A DNA stretch of 64,000 nucleotides from Phoronis australis (lineage: Eukaryota > Phoronida > Phoronidae). This document shows positions 47,801 to 58,640 of this stretch, piece after piece. The stretch's first letter is position 1. Each line of letters starts with the position of its first letter. The position numbers and the translations under genes are program-made. The stretch spans positions 248,884-312,883 of the forward strand of contig NMRA01000512.1 of NCBI GenBank assembly GCA_002633005.1, read 5' to 3'. The notes under the pieces are model-generated. The model saw nothing but the letters and a program-made list of their open reading frames with translations. It was not told the origin of the DNA and ran no database searches.

Positions 47801-50800
47801 AAACTTCCTCATGTCCACCGTCATGGGAGGTGGCGCTGAACTCCTGTCTACCAAAGACCTGACCGCCGTCTGGCGGGTTAGAAAATTTCAGTATGGCTCA
47901 CGCTGCTATTTCGAAAGTTAGCAATTGTTTTGTCCAGGAAGACGTGCACAGTGCAGTTGAACTCCGCCGACCAAGTGGAAAATCTCTCATTTCGGTGATG
48001 GATAAGCAGTTCCTACTGCTAGCTATTCTAGGGTACTCACCACTGAGTTTGCGAAAGACGTGATTTACATTTTTGATTCGCACGCATAAAGTGCTCACGC
48101 ATGCTCTGTGTGTATGTCCCGAGAGACATAGGGAGTAAGGCCAACCACAGAAAAGGAGTACAGTAGAACTGATTTAAAATTTGGCCTTATTATCCACCAC
48201 TGTAATAATAAAACCAAACACTCTTTTCACGATTTGTCTCCTTCCTTCGGCTAACCAAGATTCAGCTAATAACTACCAGAACCCGGAAAGCCTCATGTTC
48301 TCGTGGCTCACCGCTTAATGTAGTATTCAGGCTGCCGTGGGTGTTCCGATGCGAAGGACGTGTCCAAAAGACAAAAAGAAAATGAGGATGCGAATGTAGT
48401 GCTACTGTCGTTTGATTTATTTGAACATTTTAAAGTCTGGTCTAAACGCCACCTTTTGGCCACGTGCCAAGATTTCTGCACTGACTATTGTTCGTTAGGA
48501 CAGGAGATATGTCGAGGACAACAGACTTAAGTTTCAATTGACATTTCCACGCCCGTTAAATGTTTACTTATTCATATACATTGTAAACTATAATGGACAT
48601 CAGCTTTTGAAGTGAACATCATTCCAAAAATACAGCATCAACTGTATTGAATGAGAATTGAGCCAGAGCTCTGTTCACTAGTTTCACGAAAATTGAGCTT
48701 TTTGTGTGGTCATGCATATTTATAACTGTGGCAGCAAAGTGAATAAAATCGTTAGTGATTGACAAGCGACGCTGCAAAAAGCTTCAGAGGCGCGATATGA
48801 AAAGCAACACGAAAAAATGGAAAATGGTCCGTCCTCCTCACCATAACCCCGTCAGTCCTATCTCTGGTCTACCGTTTTCAACGTCCTATCCGCAATTTGT
48901 CCTTTATAAGGGATGAACATGCCTGGATTATGAATCTGAGTCGATGGAGTAGTACTCTACATCTCCGCTAGGATCTAAATTATGCATGAACTTGCAGGTC
49001 TATGCGCCGATAAACAGTGCCCTGGGGAGGGATACGTGGGTAAAGACTGCAGATGCTATTGTCCTGGCAATCCCGTGACAGAATGTGTTGGTGAGTAACG
49101 AATTCTCCCAATCTTTCAGTTTCAAGATATAGTATTAGGAAATGTCACCAGAAAAAGAGGCGTTTCCTTGCGATCTGATGTAAATACGGATTGTCTACTG
49201 ACAGCACCCTTCAGTCCCTCGATTCTGACTGACAATTAGACGTGTAGGTGTATGTTAGGGCCATCTAACTTGCTTGTGTACTGGTTGGGTTTGTCTTCTC
49301 CACAAAGACAGCTGACACCTCATTCAGTGGAAGCTTTGTATCACTGGAAATAAACAAGGAATTTGGGTTTTCGGGAACTCCTTGAGAATGATGAATTGAA
49401 CTTTGTCGACACATTGGGATCGTGTATATATGTACATAAAGAATGTTAACAACTGTTTTGGGGTTTCTACTGCTTATCTGGCCCAAAACCTATGTCGTCA
49501 AATAAGGACCTTTTTGTGCAACGTCCCTGATTTGGGGACGTAAGCTCCGCTTATTACATATTAAGTCAAAGATACACCCAAAAGTAAAGTGATACAACTA
49601 TAGGCAGATTTAAGGGGGGGGGGGGGGGCGGCAGGGGGCCCAGGCTCCTTCCCCTTGGCTGCCGCAAGCAAAATGAAACAGCAACAGCGTGAAGCGTGAG
49701 GAAATATTGAGTTCAACCGGTAGCGGATGAGAGGGGGGGTGAGACCCCAGAGGAATCGTGTCCCCGTTTTTTTATTCCACCGATACATTTTCTGAACAGA
49801 AAGTCCATATCCACATCCCTNACGTCCTTGATTTTGGGACGTAAGCTCCGCCTATTACATAAGTCAAAGATACACCCAAATGTAAAGTGATACGACTATA
49901 GGCAGATTTAAGGGGGGGNAACTTTCAGGCCGCCTGCGCACTTGCAATCGCGCTTTGCCCAATTCCCCGAGACAACATGTTTGGCCCCCCTTATGGCATC
50001 CTAGATCCGCCACTGACGACAATGCAGTATTAATGAGTGAGCAAACCCAACTCATGCTATGAGAGGGCATACTTGAGTCTCTATCGGGACCCTTTTTGCC
50101 AACGACCAATGGTTTCTATGGGATTTCGGATATTTTTATATGTGGGACACGTGCCGCGCAAGTGAGCCCTGTAACAATGAGTGGGGAGTTCTTGATCGAG
50201 GGCTCTATGGGAAACTAGACGTTGCTTAAAAGCAGATCTCAAATATATTGTACCACCCAATGAAGCTAACTAGTAGTAAGAACCCTTTTGATGTAACAAG
50301 ACAGCAGCGACACCATACGTCACTACAACAAACCCGCCACTGTGATTGACTAGTAGACGTAGGTAGACAATAAGATCACCCCAATATTGGTTGGTTAGTG
50401 GTCTGTCGCCTCCACAATGTCGGTGGTGGCGAATCATACAGTCCAAGATGCTGCCTGAAACATGTATCGTACTCGTAGATTTGCAATTGAGAACTGGAAA
50501 GCGTAGTCAATTTCACCAGAAAGTACGTTTTTGGCTACTGCCGCAGTGGGACCTTGGGCCCTTGTTTCGCTTACGTTTTCATATATCAATACTGTATCTG
50601 AAATTTAGTTAGAAGCGAATTTTCAAATCAATTTTTGTTAACAACACTTACGTTCGTCTCAGCGCTTCCACTGTATGTTGAAATTAACAACACGTGACTT
50701 CTGGCTAGAAGTTATATGTTCAAGTTGTTATGCACCGTACGCGTACCTTATAAGTAAGTCTAGAAGATCTATCAGCAAGCTCCTTCCATTATGCAGAGTG

Positions 50801-53800
50801 CAAGGACAAAAGGAGGAGACGGTGTAACAAGTGGGCTGCGTCAGGCGGCTGTACAAACGAACAATACAAGAAGTACATGGAGAAGAATTGTCGCAAGGCG
50901 TGCAAGCTTTGTGGTCAGTAACAATAATTGATTCCTAAATTTTTCTAAAATAGTAACACGACTTTGCTTAATCATCCACCCCAGGAACAGATAATACTCT
51001 TCGAACATAACCACCGTTGTCTCTGTGTTTGAGAACTTTATGGAATCTCCTGACAAAAACCAGTCTTTTCGCTGTCACTATTTTCAGTGCCACTGTACCA
51101 AGATTGCAGCAATACTTTATCATATCTCCATCTGTTCATTTGCTGACACGCCTGCATGGATTATTTAGAATTTACCTGTCTTAATCAGCCGCTACTTCCG
51201 TTTTGGATTCCGTATACTAAACTAGAAACAGTGACGTCACACGAGCAGGAAGCTTCACCCGATATTCCTGACGACAACATTCGTGCACAACGCGTGAACA
51301 GTTTGGTGACAAATGATCATCGAAGTCTTTTTGCTGAACAATATTGACTTACTTTGAAATGTAAATCTGTATTAATCCAGTAAAGTCCATAATCAAATTT
51401 CTCCCATACGCGTTGAATCAGTAGAGAGGATAAGGCCATGTAATAATGTTTTCGCTATTCACCTCCGGCACTACTTCAACAGTGACCTCTGACATGGAAA
51501 GTTCAAAAGTTAGGTCAATGTCGACTCCACGTCGTTAGCTGGTTTGATCATCAAACTTTCGGAAAATAGCTTAAAGTGATACAACTGCAGCAGTGTAAAT
51601 AACACCCTACAAGCAACCAGGTCTCAGTCATAACATATGGAACAGGACTGTTTATTATATGACAGTTCTGTCCCAGTTTTCAATTGCTAAATATTACATC
51701 GTCTGCAACCTAAGCACCGATTTCACGGTAACTGCATTATCAAATATTGTTGTTTATTTTAGTATTTTCCGAAGATTTACAACTTCGGTGCACAATTATC
51801 CTTGTTTTTATCTTTGTTATCTCTTTGCAGGTAATAAATCATTACATTCAAAACTGTTTCTTTTACTAGAGAAAACTCACAAGCTAACGCGCAAGTACTT
51901 ACATATAGGACGTGATCCGCCGCGTGAACACTCGGGGCGAAGGACTTAAAAAATCTGCCAAAAAATGAAAGAAACTTAGTAATAATTCGAAACGTATGGG
52001 ATAAATACAAAACGTACCTCAACTGACGTAGAGACATTATTGCGCGTATCGACCAAGACCGAAGGTCGAGGTCAATACGCGGAATAATGTCAAGTGAGAT
52101 ATTACATTATCTACGCAACTCTCGATACGTTTTGCGTATAAATCACACCTGTTTAACTGGTACTTACTAGAAATGCAAGTCGAAGAAGCCATCTGCTTCA
52201 CGTGGTTGATCATCAAGCATACCAATTTAACGTCGCTGGATGCAGATCTGCATTGAAGGTCACTAGTGCACTTTTACCCGAATTAGGTTACCCCCTAGTA
52301 ACCCTACCAAAGCGAGAACCATGACGATTGAAGATTTTAACGATGACCCCAGTATTTGCAAGCGGACAAAGGCCGCTGTTCTGTAGTTTTGGATTGCAAC
52401 ATCTCTATCGCCAAAGTTGGTAGTTTTCTCTACAATTGGAGAGAGCGGACATCGTTCCTATAATAACCAAAAAATTAAACTCCATGGCACGGAGATATAA
52501 TTTTCAAGGCGAGTATTTACTTTGAAACCAAAAGCGAACTGTATTGATTCTGTCACTTACAATCTGACTGAATACCAAGCATCGATTTTGTCTCCGCTGG
52601 TAGAAAAGACTTTGCAGATAAGTTATTATAATGTTCTCAAAAGTGTGGGATTTCAGTTAACAGGGGCGGATCCAGGATTTCGAGTTGGGGGGCTAGTGCA
52701 GAGCATTATCCAGGATTCTGCGCGTCAGACATTCGCAATCCCGAACTTCCAAATGGAATCTAGGAGAATTTTAGGGGGGCATGGCCCCCTTGGACTCCCT
52801 CTAAATCCGCATCTGGTAAGGAAACCATACAATAAGACCACATCCCTGCCCGGGAAGATTCTATCAGTGTATTACGCGAGAGATTGCTCTCGGATAATAC
52901 CTTAGTTTATTTCAACATGTTGTTAATCCGGAGTATTTGTGGGTCTGCGCTTAGCATGTATTCGAAAGGGATTTTTTCGACGCACAACTGGTTGCAATGT
53001 AAAGTCGCCGATGTCTCCTATTGGAAAGAATTTGTACATTGAAAATTTTGAGAAATGTGTGTACCGTTGACGCACAGGTCTTTTTATTCTAATAATCATA
53101 TTTGTTGTCAAATGTATGGACGTCTACGCTCAATACCGATATTTGGGGTCTGACTGGAAGCATCCCCACGTTCTCTGAATTACAGTAGAGAGCATTTAGG
53201 TGCCAAGCTGTTGGATAGAGAGTTGAATAAAGAGCACTTTGTTATGCTCTGTCCTGTGCGGGTACGTCCAAAGGGCGACGAGTAACACGGTTAAAAGCAG
53301 GTCACGCATTGAGAATTGGACTGGGTGTAGTTTACCTAGGCCTGTATTAAATAATTGTCTAAAAAGGTACGGCGTATTGTGTCTGATTATGGGACCAATA
53401 GTGATCGCCATAAAGGGAAAATGTAGCAATTGTTGGTGCATCTTAAGAACATACCTTCTGACGAAACATCAGGGGGATTGTTGATCACATCCGTCGAGAA
53501 GGCAAAAATTGTAGCGAGGAGGATATCGGGGGAACTAGGCAACTCCTGCGGAAATAGCGCGTAGACACTTGAATGAGAATGGCCAGGAGTGTAAAAATGT
53601 TAAATTTTAAGTAGGGACAAGAACCGGCTCGAAGAAGGCGTTACGGTGGCCATTTTCAATTAGACGTTTTAGTTATTATTTGATCAGTCACTAAACAGAC
53701 ACGGAAGTTGCGGATTTGCTCTGTCTACCTCAGGGAAGGCTAGTGTAGATCTTTTCTAGCGAGAGCACAGCGCAGCGCGAGGTTCCAGCTGTCCCGCCAT

Positions 53801-54432
53801 TTTGTCCATTGAATCATTCCTCTTGAAGGGAGCACGACGCCCCCGATGGCTCATGGATTTCATTAAGTACCATAGACCAGTTAAAGTGGCTAAATTTCTT
53901 TTGATTGAAAAATTGACTTGATCACCAGTCTTTTAGTGACCAAAATAGATAGACTTTTGGTAGTCTTGGACTTATGAAAGGTGTTTTGCACGATCAGCCC
54001 AAGCAACCTTTGACCAAATTGCAGGCCTATCGTCGGAGCCAGTTAATGAATTGAGCAAAAATATAAGCTACTTGTATAGCTTAGCGCAACCCAGGAATTG
54101 ACCTATCGCAAGCTCCGCCCCCTTGCCTAATGTCGACTAACAAACAATAAGTTTTACCCTGCAACGTGTTGTTTTCCGGGTAAAATAGTGGCTTGGAAAC
54201 GAAGGTGTGTCAAGAATGATGAGTTCTAAATGGTCAGTTAAGCCGTCACTCAAAGACCTGGCGATAGGTCAATTAAGTGCCCACCTCATAGCACCAACCA
54301 CCCCACTGGCCGGTATACTGGTGGCCTGTCTCCTCTACAAAGACGATGACGCATTCAGGTGCAACCTGCCGCCTGTGGTATGCAATTGTCACCAATAGTG
54401 TTCAGCAAATTTCTTTTCATCCCCCAGGTTGA
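38755..54432 (+). CDS. astacin-family zinc metalloprotease with Cys-rich module and ShK domain (gene B)
   Basis: Tandem paralogue of gene A, about 370 aa, same ten-exon plan and phases. Join: 38755-38811, 39740-39800, 41615-41705, 41907-42070, 45543-45733, 46394-46597, 47222-47351, 48998-49090, 50797-50913, 54428-54432. Signal peptide identical to A. The propeptide is 14 aa shorter (one EGPR unit instead of three) and keeps RQRR. Catalytic motif [19 protein letters not shown], Met-turn SVMHYGQY, four domain cysteines, six-Cys module and ShK ([10 protein letters not shown] ... CRKACKLC) are all intact. The exon 5 loop has two extra residues (MKQSEGQQ). Frame is open throughout, so both paralogues look functional. 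TGA falls two bases into exon 10, as in A. Predicted secreted; substrate unknown. Confidence 0.88.
39740..39800 (+). CDS. gene B exon 2 (propeptide)
   Basis: Acceptor [29 protein letters not shown], donor GTAAGT, phase 0 to 1. Confidence 0.82.
40240..40490 (-). mobile_element. Penelope-like element 3' end, minus strand
   Basis: The minus strand encodes [15 protein letters not shown] then [11 protein letters not shown], the end of the GIY-YIG endonuclease region, followed by a non-coding tail down to about 40240. It forms an inverted pair with 40741-41105, inside intron 2 of gene B. Confidence 0.55.
40741..41105 (+). mobile_element. Penelope-like element 3' end with GIY-YIG endonuclease remnant
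   Basis: One frame from 40741 to about 40926 reads [15 protein letters not shown], then an internally shortened middle, then [18 protein letters not shown] and [16 protein letters not shown] and the EAI.I...P.LN.D.GLDLP pattern are typical of the C-terminal endonuclease of Penelope-like retroelements. The non-coding tail (GGTGAAACAAATCCG... to AAAAAGGATC) matches the inverted piece at 40240 and the stub in intron 2 of gene A. No reverse transcriptase is present. Confidence 0.6.
41615..41705 (+). CDS. gene B exon 3 (propeptide)
   Basis: Almost identical to gene [19 protein letters not shown]. Phase 1 to 2, donor GTGAGT. Confidence 0.82.
41907..42070 (+). CDS. gene B exon 4 (linker, furin-like site, mature N-terminus)
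   Basis: Acceptor CTGTTGAAG as in gene A; acidic run, one EGPR unit, RERQRR, then [15 protein letters not shown]. 164 bases, 42 shorter than A. Donor GTAAGT at 42071. Confidence 0.82.
43260..45430. mobile_element. insertion in intron 4 of gene B with retroelement debris
   Basis: Intron 4 is about 3.5 kb in B and 1.7 kb in A; flanks align on both sides, so this block is inserted (or lost in A). On the minus strand near 43700-43800 it encodes [20 protein letters not shown], resembling the PHD-like zinc region beside some jockey-type retroelement proteins. A 121-codon plus-strand frame at 44070-44435 has no recognisable domain. The piece around 44970-45130 (ATATTTATATGTGGTCGCAT, then GTCTGGGCGTCC) looks like interspersed repeat. 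Confidence 0.4.
45543..45733 (+). CDS. gene B exon 5 (N-terminal half of astacin domain)
   Basis: Phase 1 to 0. [32 protein letters not shown]. Two codons longer than A in the loop after FIG. Confidence 0.88.
46394..46597 (+). CDS. gene B exon 6 (active site and Met-turn)
   Basis: Acceptor ACTGTTTCAG, 68 codons, phase 0 to 0. [19 protein letters not shown] and SVMHYGQY, all key residues kept. Donor GTGAGT. Confidence 0.93.
47222..47351 (+). CDS. gene B exon 7 (end of astacin domain)
   Basis: Acceptor [24 protein letters not shown], then [18 protein letters not shown]. Phase 0 to 1. Confidence 0.9.
47771..47925 (+). repeat. interspersed repeat in intron 7 of gene B
   Basis: Orthologous to 27222-27372 in gene A; see also the inverted copy at 5092-5228. 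Confidence 0.55.
48998..49090 (+). CDS. gene B exon 8 (six-cysteine module)
   Basis: Differs from gene A by only the first codons (SLC for SRC); the module itself is identical in protein. Phase 1 to 1. This near-identity is higher than in exon 5, so gene conversion or strong constraint is possible. Confidence 0.85.
49528..49918. repeat. N-bounded duplicated fragment in intron 8 of gene B
   Basis: The block GACGTAAGCTCCGC...TACACCCAAA...GGCAGATTTAAGGGGGG occurs at about 49538-49620 and again at 49838-49918. The second lies on a 97-base island between Ns at 49821 and 49919. Most likely the same locus placed twice by the assembler. Confidence 0.6.
49600..50020. repeat. GC-rich interspersed repeat (ATCCTAGATCCGCCACTG family)
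   Basis: Poly-G tract, AAATGAAACAGCAACAGCGT..GAAATATTGAGTTCA block, and an end CATCCTAGATCCGCCACTG. The same order is seen at 60105-60418, so this is a dispersed repeat about 320 bases long. Confidence 0.6.
50797..50913 (+). CDS. gene B exon 9 (ShK domain)
   Basis: Acceptor CATTATGCAG, phase 1 to 1. [19 protein letters not shown] and CRKACKLC give the full six-cysteine ShK pattern. The donor is GTCAGT, weaker than in A. Confidence 0.88.
51992..52145. mobile_element. foldback element in intron 9 of gene B
   Basis: The inner palindrome 52033-52091 pairs GACATTATTGCGCGTATCGACC with its near complement around GACCGAAGGTC; outside it, ACAAAACGTACC on the left pairs with GATACGTTTTGCGTAT on the right. 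Non-coding, MITE-like. Confidence 0.55.
52666..52820 (-). mobile_element. 157 bp MITE-like element (GGCGGATTTAG family), inverted, intron 9 of B
   Basis: Reverse complement aligns end to end with 31060-31216: GCGGATTTAGAGGGAGTCCA at one end, AAATCCTGGATCCGCC at the other, with the shared GGGGGCCATGCCCCCC core. It sits at a different intron position from the A copy, so the two are independent insertions. Confidence 0.65.
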
Positions 54433-54595
54433 AGAACAACAAGGCAGGCTGTCACTGTTGGGCTGCTTAAGACGGATGTAGCAATGAGCGACAACAAAAC
54501 TTACATGGCGAAAAATTGTACCAAACCCTGCAAGCTCTGTGGTCATGGTAGCGACGGATTCCTATTGAGCGATTGATTGTAGAAATGAATAATAA
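54428..54595 (+). CDS. gene B exon 10: stop codon, then decayed second ShK exon
   Basis: After acceptor CATCCCCCAG the phase-1 frame reads one codon, then TGA at 54430-54432. Downstream an ShK-like exon is readable only in pieces (CHCWAA in one frame, YMAKNCTKPCKLC in another) with an internal TAA and a shift. The missing base near the start (TTGAAG where the intact exon has TGCAAG) is shared with gene A. Confidence 0.5.
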
Positions 54596-57500
54596 TAATA
54601 ATATGTAGAGCAATTTAATTTCTGTGTTGTCGTTCAGTCACTTCCAGGGGATTCTGTAATGCTCTGTCTTTCACTGCCCTCTTCTTGCAACACAATGTCC
54701 TCTAAATCTGCAATATCATTTACTACCATTCTCTCACTGTATCTCGGTCATTTTTATTTTGTCTTTTACCAGTGATGTAAGTGGGCATCGATACCAGGGT
54801 AGAGCTTGGTGCCCGATTGCATGAAACATTCCCTAATAGCGACTCAACTTACGTCCCTTAATCTCTTGCATATTTGTGTCGTGTCTTGCTCCCACATGTA
54901 ATATTTTTTATCATTTTATCTTTATTATGAGCTCCTTCTCTTTGACTAATAACGTTTTCTGATATAACTAAAATCTAAATCCTAAACTCATTGAAAATAT
55001 ATAGGGACGTAAATTAGGAGCGTTGTATAAAAAATTCCCAATTAGTTTCAACGTAGAAACCACTACCTCTTTGTATCAAAGCCAAAAAAAATTAAAGCGA
55101 TATTAAAAAGGACATTCACTGTTTTCACAAGTCCACAAGCATTAAGGTAAATTAATTGAGTCCCTACTTGGGACTGTTTCGTGCAGCCGAGCACGGGACA
55201 TAGAGACTAAGTTTTTTCACGCCAGTGTTTAACGAGCAAGCTAGTGTAAATTGGTAAAATGACGACAGATGAAGTGCTACGTCGATGATGTTGGTGTGTT
55301 GAAGTAATCGACTGAGTTCATAAGTTACAGACTTTTCTGTTATGCTTCGTGACCTTTTCACTGCCATTGTACACGTATTGGAATGCATCTGTGGAACGCA
55401 GCCCAGAAATCTTGGTATATACTATGGCAGGCTGCATTGTTCGACTGAAAATTCCTGGACCCGTCTTGTCATTCAATCAGAATAGATGCAAAATGGATAT
55501 GTTGAGCAGTCCACGTCAATAGTATACATATAAACTAATACATATAAGTACATGCATACATCTGCCAACAACGGTCTCATTTTCCATTTTCAAGATAACA
55601 TGTTAATCTAGGTACACGGGGTCATACATGTATAATAAATATTCAATCCTTGAAGGAGGGTTAGTCATCGGTATGGACTGCACAGTTTTGTTTTCGTGTT
55701 CCACTGTTAATTGTTACATTTTGATAAGACCGTCGATTTGTTGATCAATTGTTTTGAGTTGGTTTCATCTGGATACCCAGGAGAAGTTTGTAAGACCTCT
55801 TGTTTGTACTGTCTTTCAATTTTACAATTTACTGACAGATTCCAACACCGATAATTGATTGCTGATATGTTGTCGATTTGTGTTATTTTATTGATTGCAT
55901 CGTTGGCGCTTGTTGAACGTTTTCTTTATTTCCCTATGCGCAAAATGAATCACTTAAAGGCCAGCTATTTAGCTCGCTTTTCATGATTCCATATTCTTTC
56001 TGCAGAAATGATTAAATCTACCTCTACGTATTGATTCCCGTATTGAAAATTCTCGCCTTTTTGTTTACTCGGTCACGTGCCGACTCCTTCAAGTGTAGCA
56101 AATCCTTCACGAGGTAAACTTATAATTCAAATTGTCTCGAACTTTTCGTCCGATTAATATAATGATGATGTCCGAATCTCGAAGAAACATTTGGAAAAAG
56201 ATAGACGCGGGTGATTTTGCGCATGAGGAAATGTTGTGTTACGATGTCGTTTTTGTTGTTTAATACAACATCATTGTTTATCAAATGATGTGTTGTTTTA
56301 AATTGCCCTCCGTGGCATCAATTATGTATTACATTAAAGAGGCCTATAACGCGATAAACAGATTAATTGCAATCTTGAAAGTGGTTCTCTGTCACTAAAA
56401 CAAAATTCAACCTGCTCACTAGGTATTTTTAGGGTTTGTTCTTAAAGATTTTTAATTTCTGTTGATATTTTCTTTTAGTTTCAAATTTCAAAAAATGATC
56501 TGTCACCTGCTCGCCACTTCGTCGATTTTTCCTACAAGGCAAAGCATGTCTCCTTATTTGGTATGAGTGAAAAGAGATAAACGTACCACATTTCCCTCAC
56601 ATAAAAAATGTGGCCTTTGACCTCAAGCGACACCAAGCAATTGTCTGTGAGCGCATTTATCATACATAAAAGTATGGTTGAGACTAGAAACTGTAGTAAC
56701 AACAGAGTTTTTGCTTTGCGCGTATTTAAAAAAATCGTGAATTTTGCGACTTTTTCTGGAAATGTCCTCACAAGGGTAAGTGAATTATTCTGTGTTAGAC
56801 GTGGCAAGATCGTAGTTTCGTAAGGAAATGCTTCTTTAAATTAATTAACGCATGACTTATCATCTCGTGCGAAACATTTGAATATTGATGCGTAAACTTA
56901 CTGAAACTTGCTCAATTTTTGCTGTGACCAAACAAAAACTCGCAGTGGAGTATTATCTTAGCGAAATATAATAAGTCAATTTCGCCGTTTGTAACATTTT
57001 TATGACGTGGCTGGACGAAAGTACAAACCCTCAAAAAGCGATGCATTACCGCCAACAGTGGTACATTTGACAAGTATATATTAATCATAATTTGAATGTG
57101 GTGTTCATCCGTTAGACCAAAATTGCAGCTTAGATCTATATGATGCAGCAAGGCTGTTTCTTTGTCTTTGTAAAGCATGGTTTACGAATGCTAGATGAAT
57201 CGAAAAAGAACGAGCAACTGGTAATCCTACGATTGAGTAAAAGTGAAACTTCGTGATCGCCATCAGTGTATTCAGAAAGGGTTCCGGACTTTCTTTTTTC
57301 CCTTGATATCCCTTTTTAAAAAATCCTTGATTCGACCCCCTTTTAAAAATCGTGCATCCGCCCCTGTTCGCTATTTCATCAACTACTCTATTAACCCAAA
57401 TTATTGAATATCTCTACGGCATTTACAGAAGCAAAACGTTTTTAGGTAATACAAATTTAAAGACCTTCAAATCAACGTAATGAAAGATCACTAAGATTAC

Positions 57501-57727
57501 CAACTCGCAAAGTTGCATTTTTAAAATGCGACAATCAAATTTGAGCATGGTCGAACAGATTAATTTTCTATGTATTACCACTTAACTGTTGCAAAATTAA
57601 TCTCCGCTTTTGTTTCTCAGTCAAACGAGAAGTGACCTTGGACTTGCAAGGAGTAAATAGTTTGTTAATTGTCGGCGAACAGAATGACAGGACGAACAAG
57701 TTCACTTACACGTATGAAACTACTTAG

Positions 57728-57860
57728 TGATGTAAATCATAGCTCCCGGCGGTTCTTCTAAAATGTAAATCACAGCGCGCTGGGGGTACTTCTAAAATGT
57801 AAATCACAGGGCTATATCCAAAATGGAAATCACAAATCTTCGGGGTACTTCCAAACTGAC
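57728..57860. repeat. degenerate short tandem repeat
   Basis: Four units of about 35-40 bases, each with AATGTAAATCACAG or a close variant followed by GGGGTACTTC-type sequence. Confidence 0.55.
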
Positions 57861-58498
57861 AGCTTCAACTCATTTGAATTTTATCTCTCGACCAACTGTT
57901 GAGTCCGATGGTATCATGAAAGAGAAGCTTAAAAGCAGATTTTGGTGTCATTAAATAGCTTTGTTAATTTGATTTCATATAGTGGAAGTGAATCGCAATT
58001 TTTTGACTGGTTTATTAACTTTTAACATACTGATACATGGTCGGATGAACGTCAGCAAACCGCTTCGGTTTGAGCTTTACATTCGTCTCAAGTGATTGGT
58101 CAGGTATTACTACACTTCGCTCAGTTTTCAGGTCAATAAGACCAGTCCCATGGGTGCACCAGTGCTGTATTAAGTGGTCGTGGACCCTCAGCTGTCAGAA
58201 GTCTGGAGGGGGGGGGGAATCGACTAACGTGAAGTAAATTATGTAGTTCAGTTCTTGTAACTTGAATATCAAACGAATTAAACTAAACCATGTGAAAAAT
58301 GAAATAACCAATGTGCTCCTACCGCCGAAGGTCCCAATACAGGATTGTTCATCCATGACCAACCCTGCCCATGTGGCACATACTGAGCCACAGCACCACG
58401 TTCCTTACAATATCTCTTTTTATCACTCCGGCTGGTCTGCTCACTCAGCTTGTCCAGAACCAGCTTTGCAGGTTGTTATAGCTCAGTTAGCTGTTTGG

Positions 58499-58640
58499 TG
58501 TACCCACTTGGTACTTTATATGATATTTGCCCATTTGGAAGTTTGTACCCACTTGGTACTTGTTATTGAATTTGCCGTTTTGCTCGACCCAGTTGGTAGG
58601 CAATCGACAAATACCCATTTGGTATTATGTACCCATTTGG
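58499..58640. repeat. cluster of GTACCCAnTTGGTAC quasi-palindromes
   Basis: GTACCCACTTGGTAC occurs near 58500 and 58546, GTACCCATTTGGTAC near 58628, with partial forms CCCATTTGG and CCCAGTTGG between. Each is a short inverted repeat GTACC-n5-GGTAC. Confidence 0.7.
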
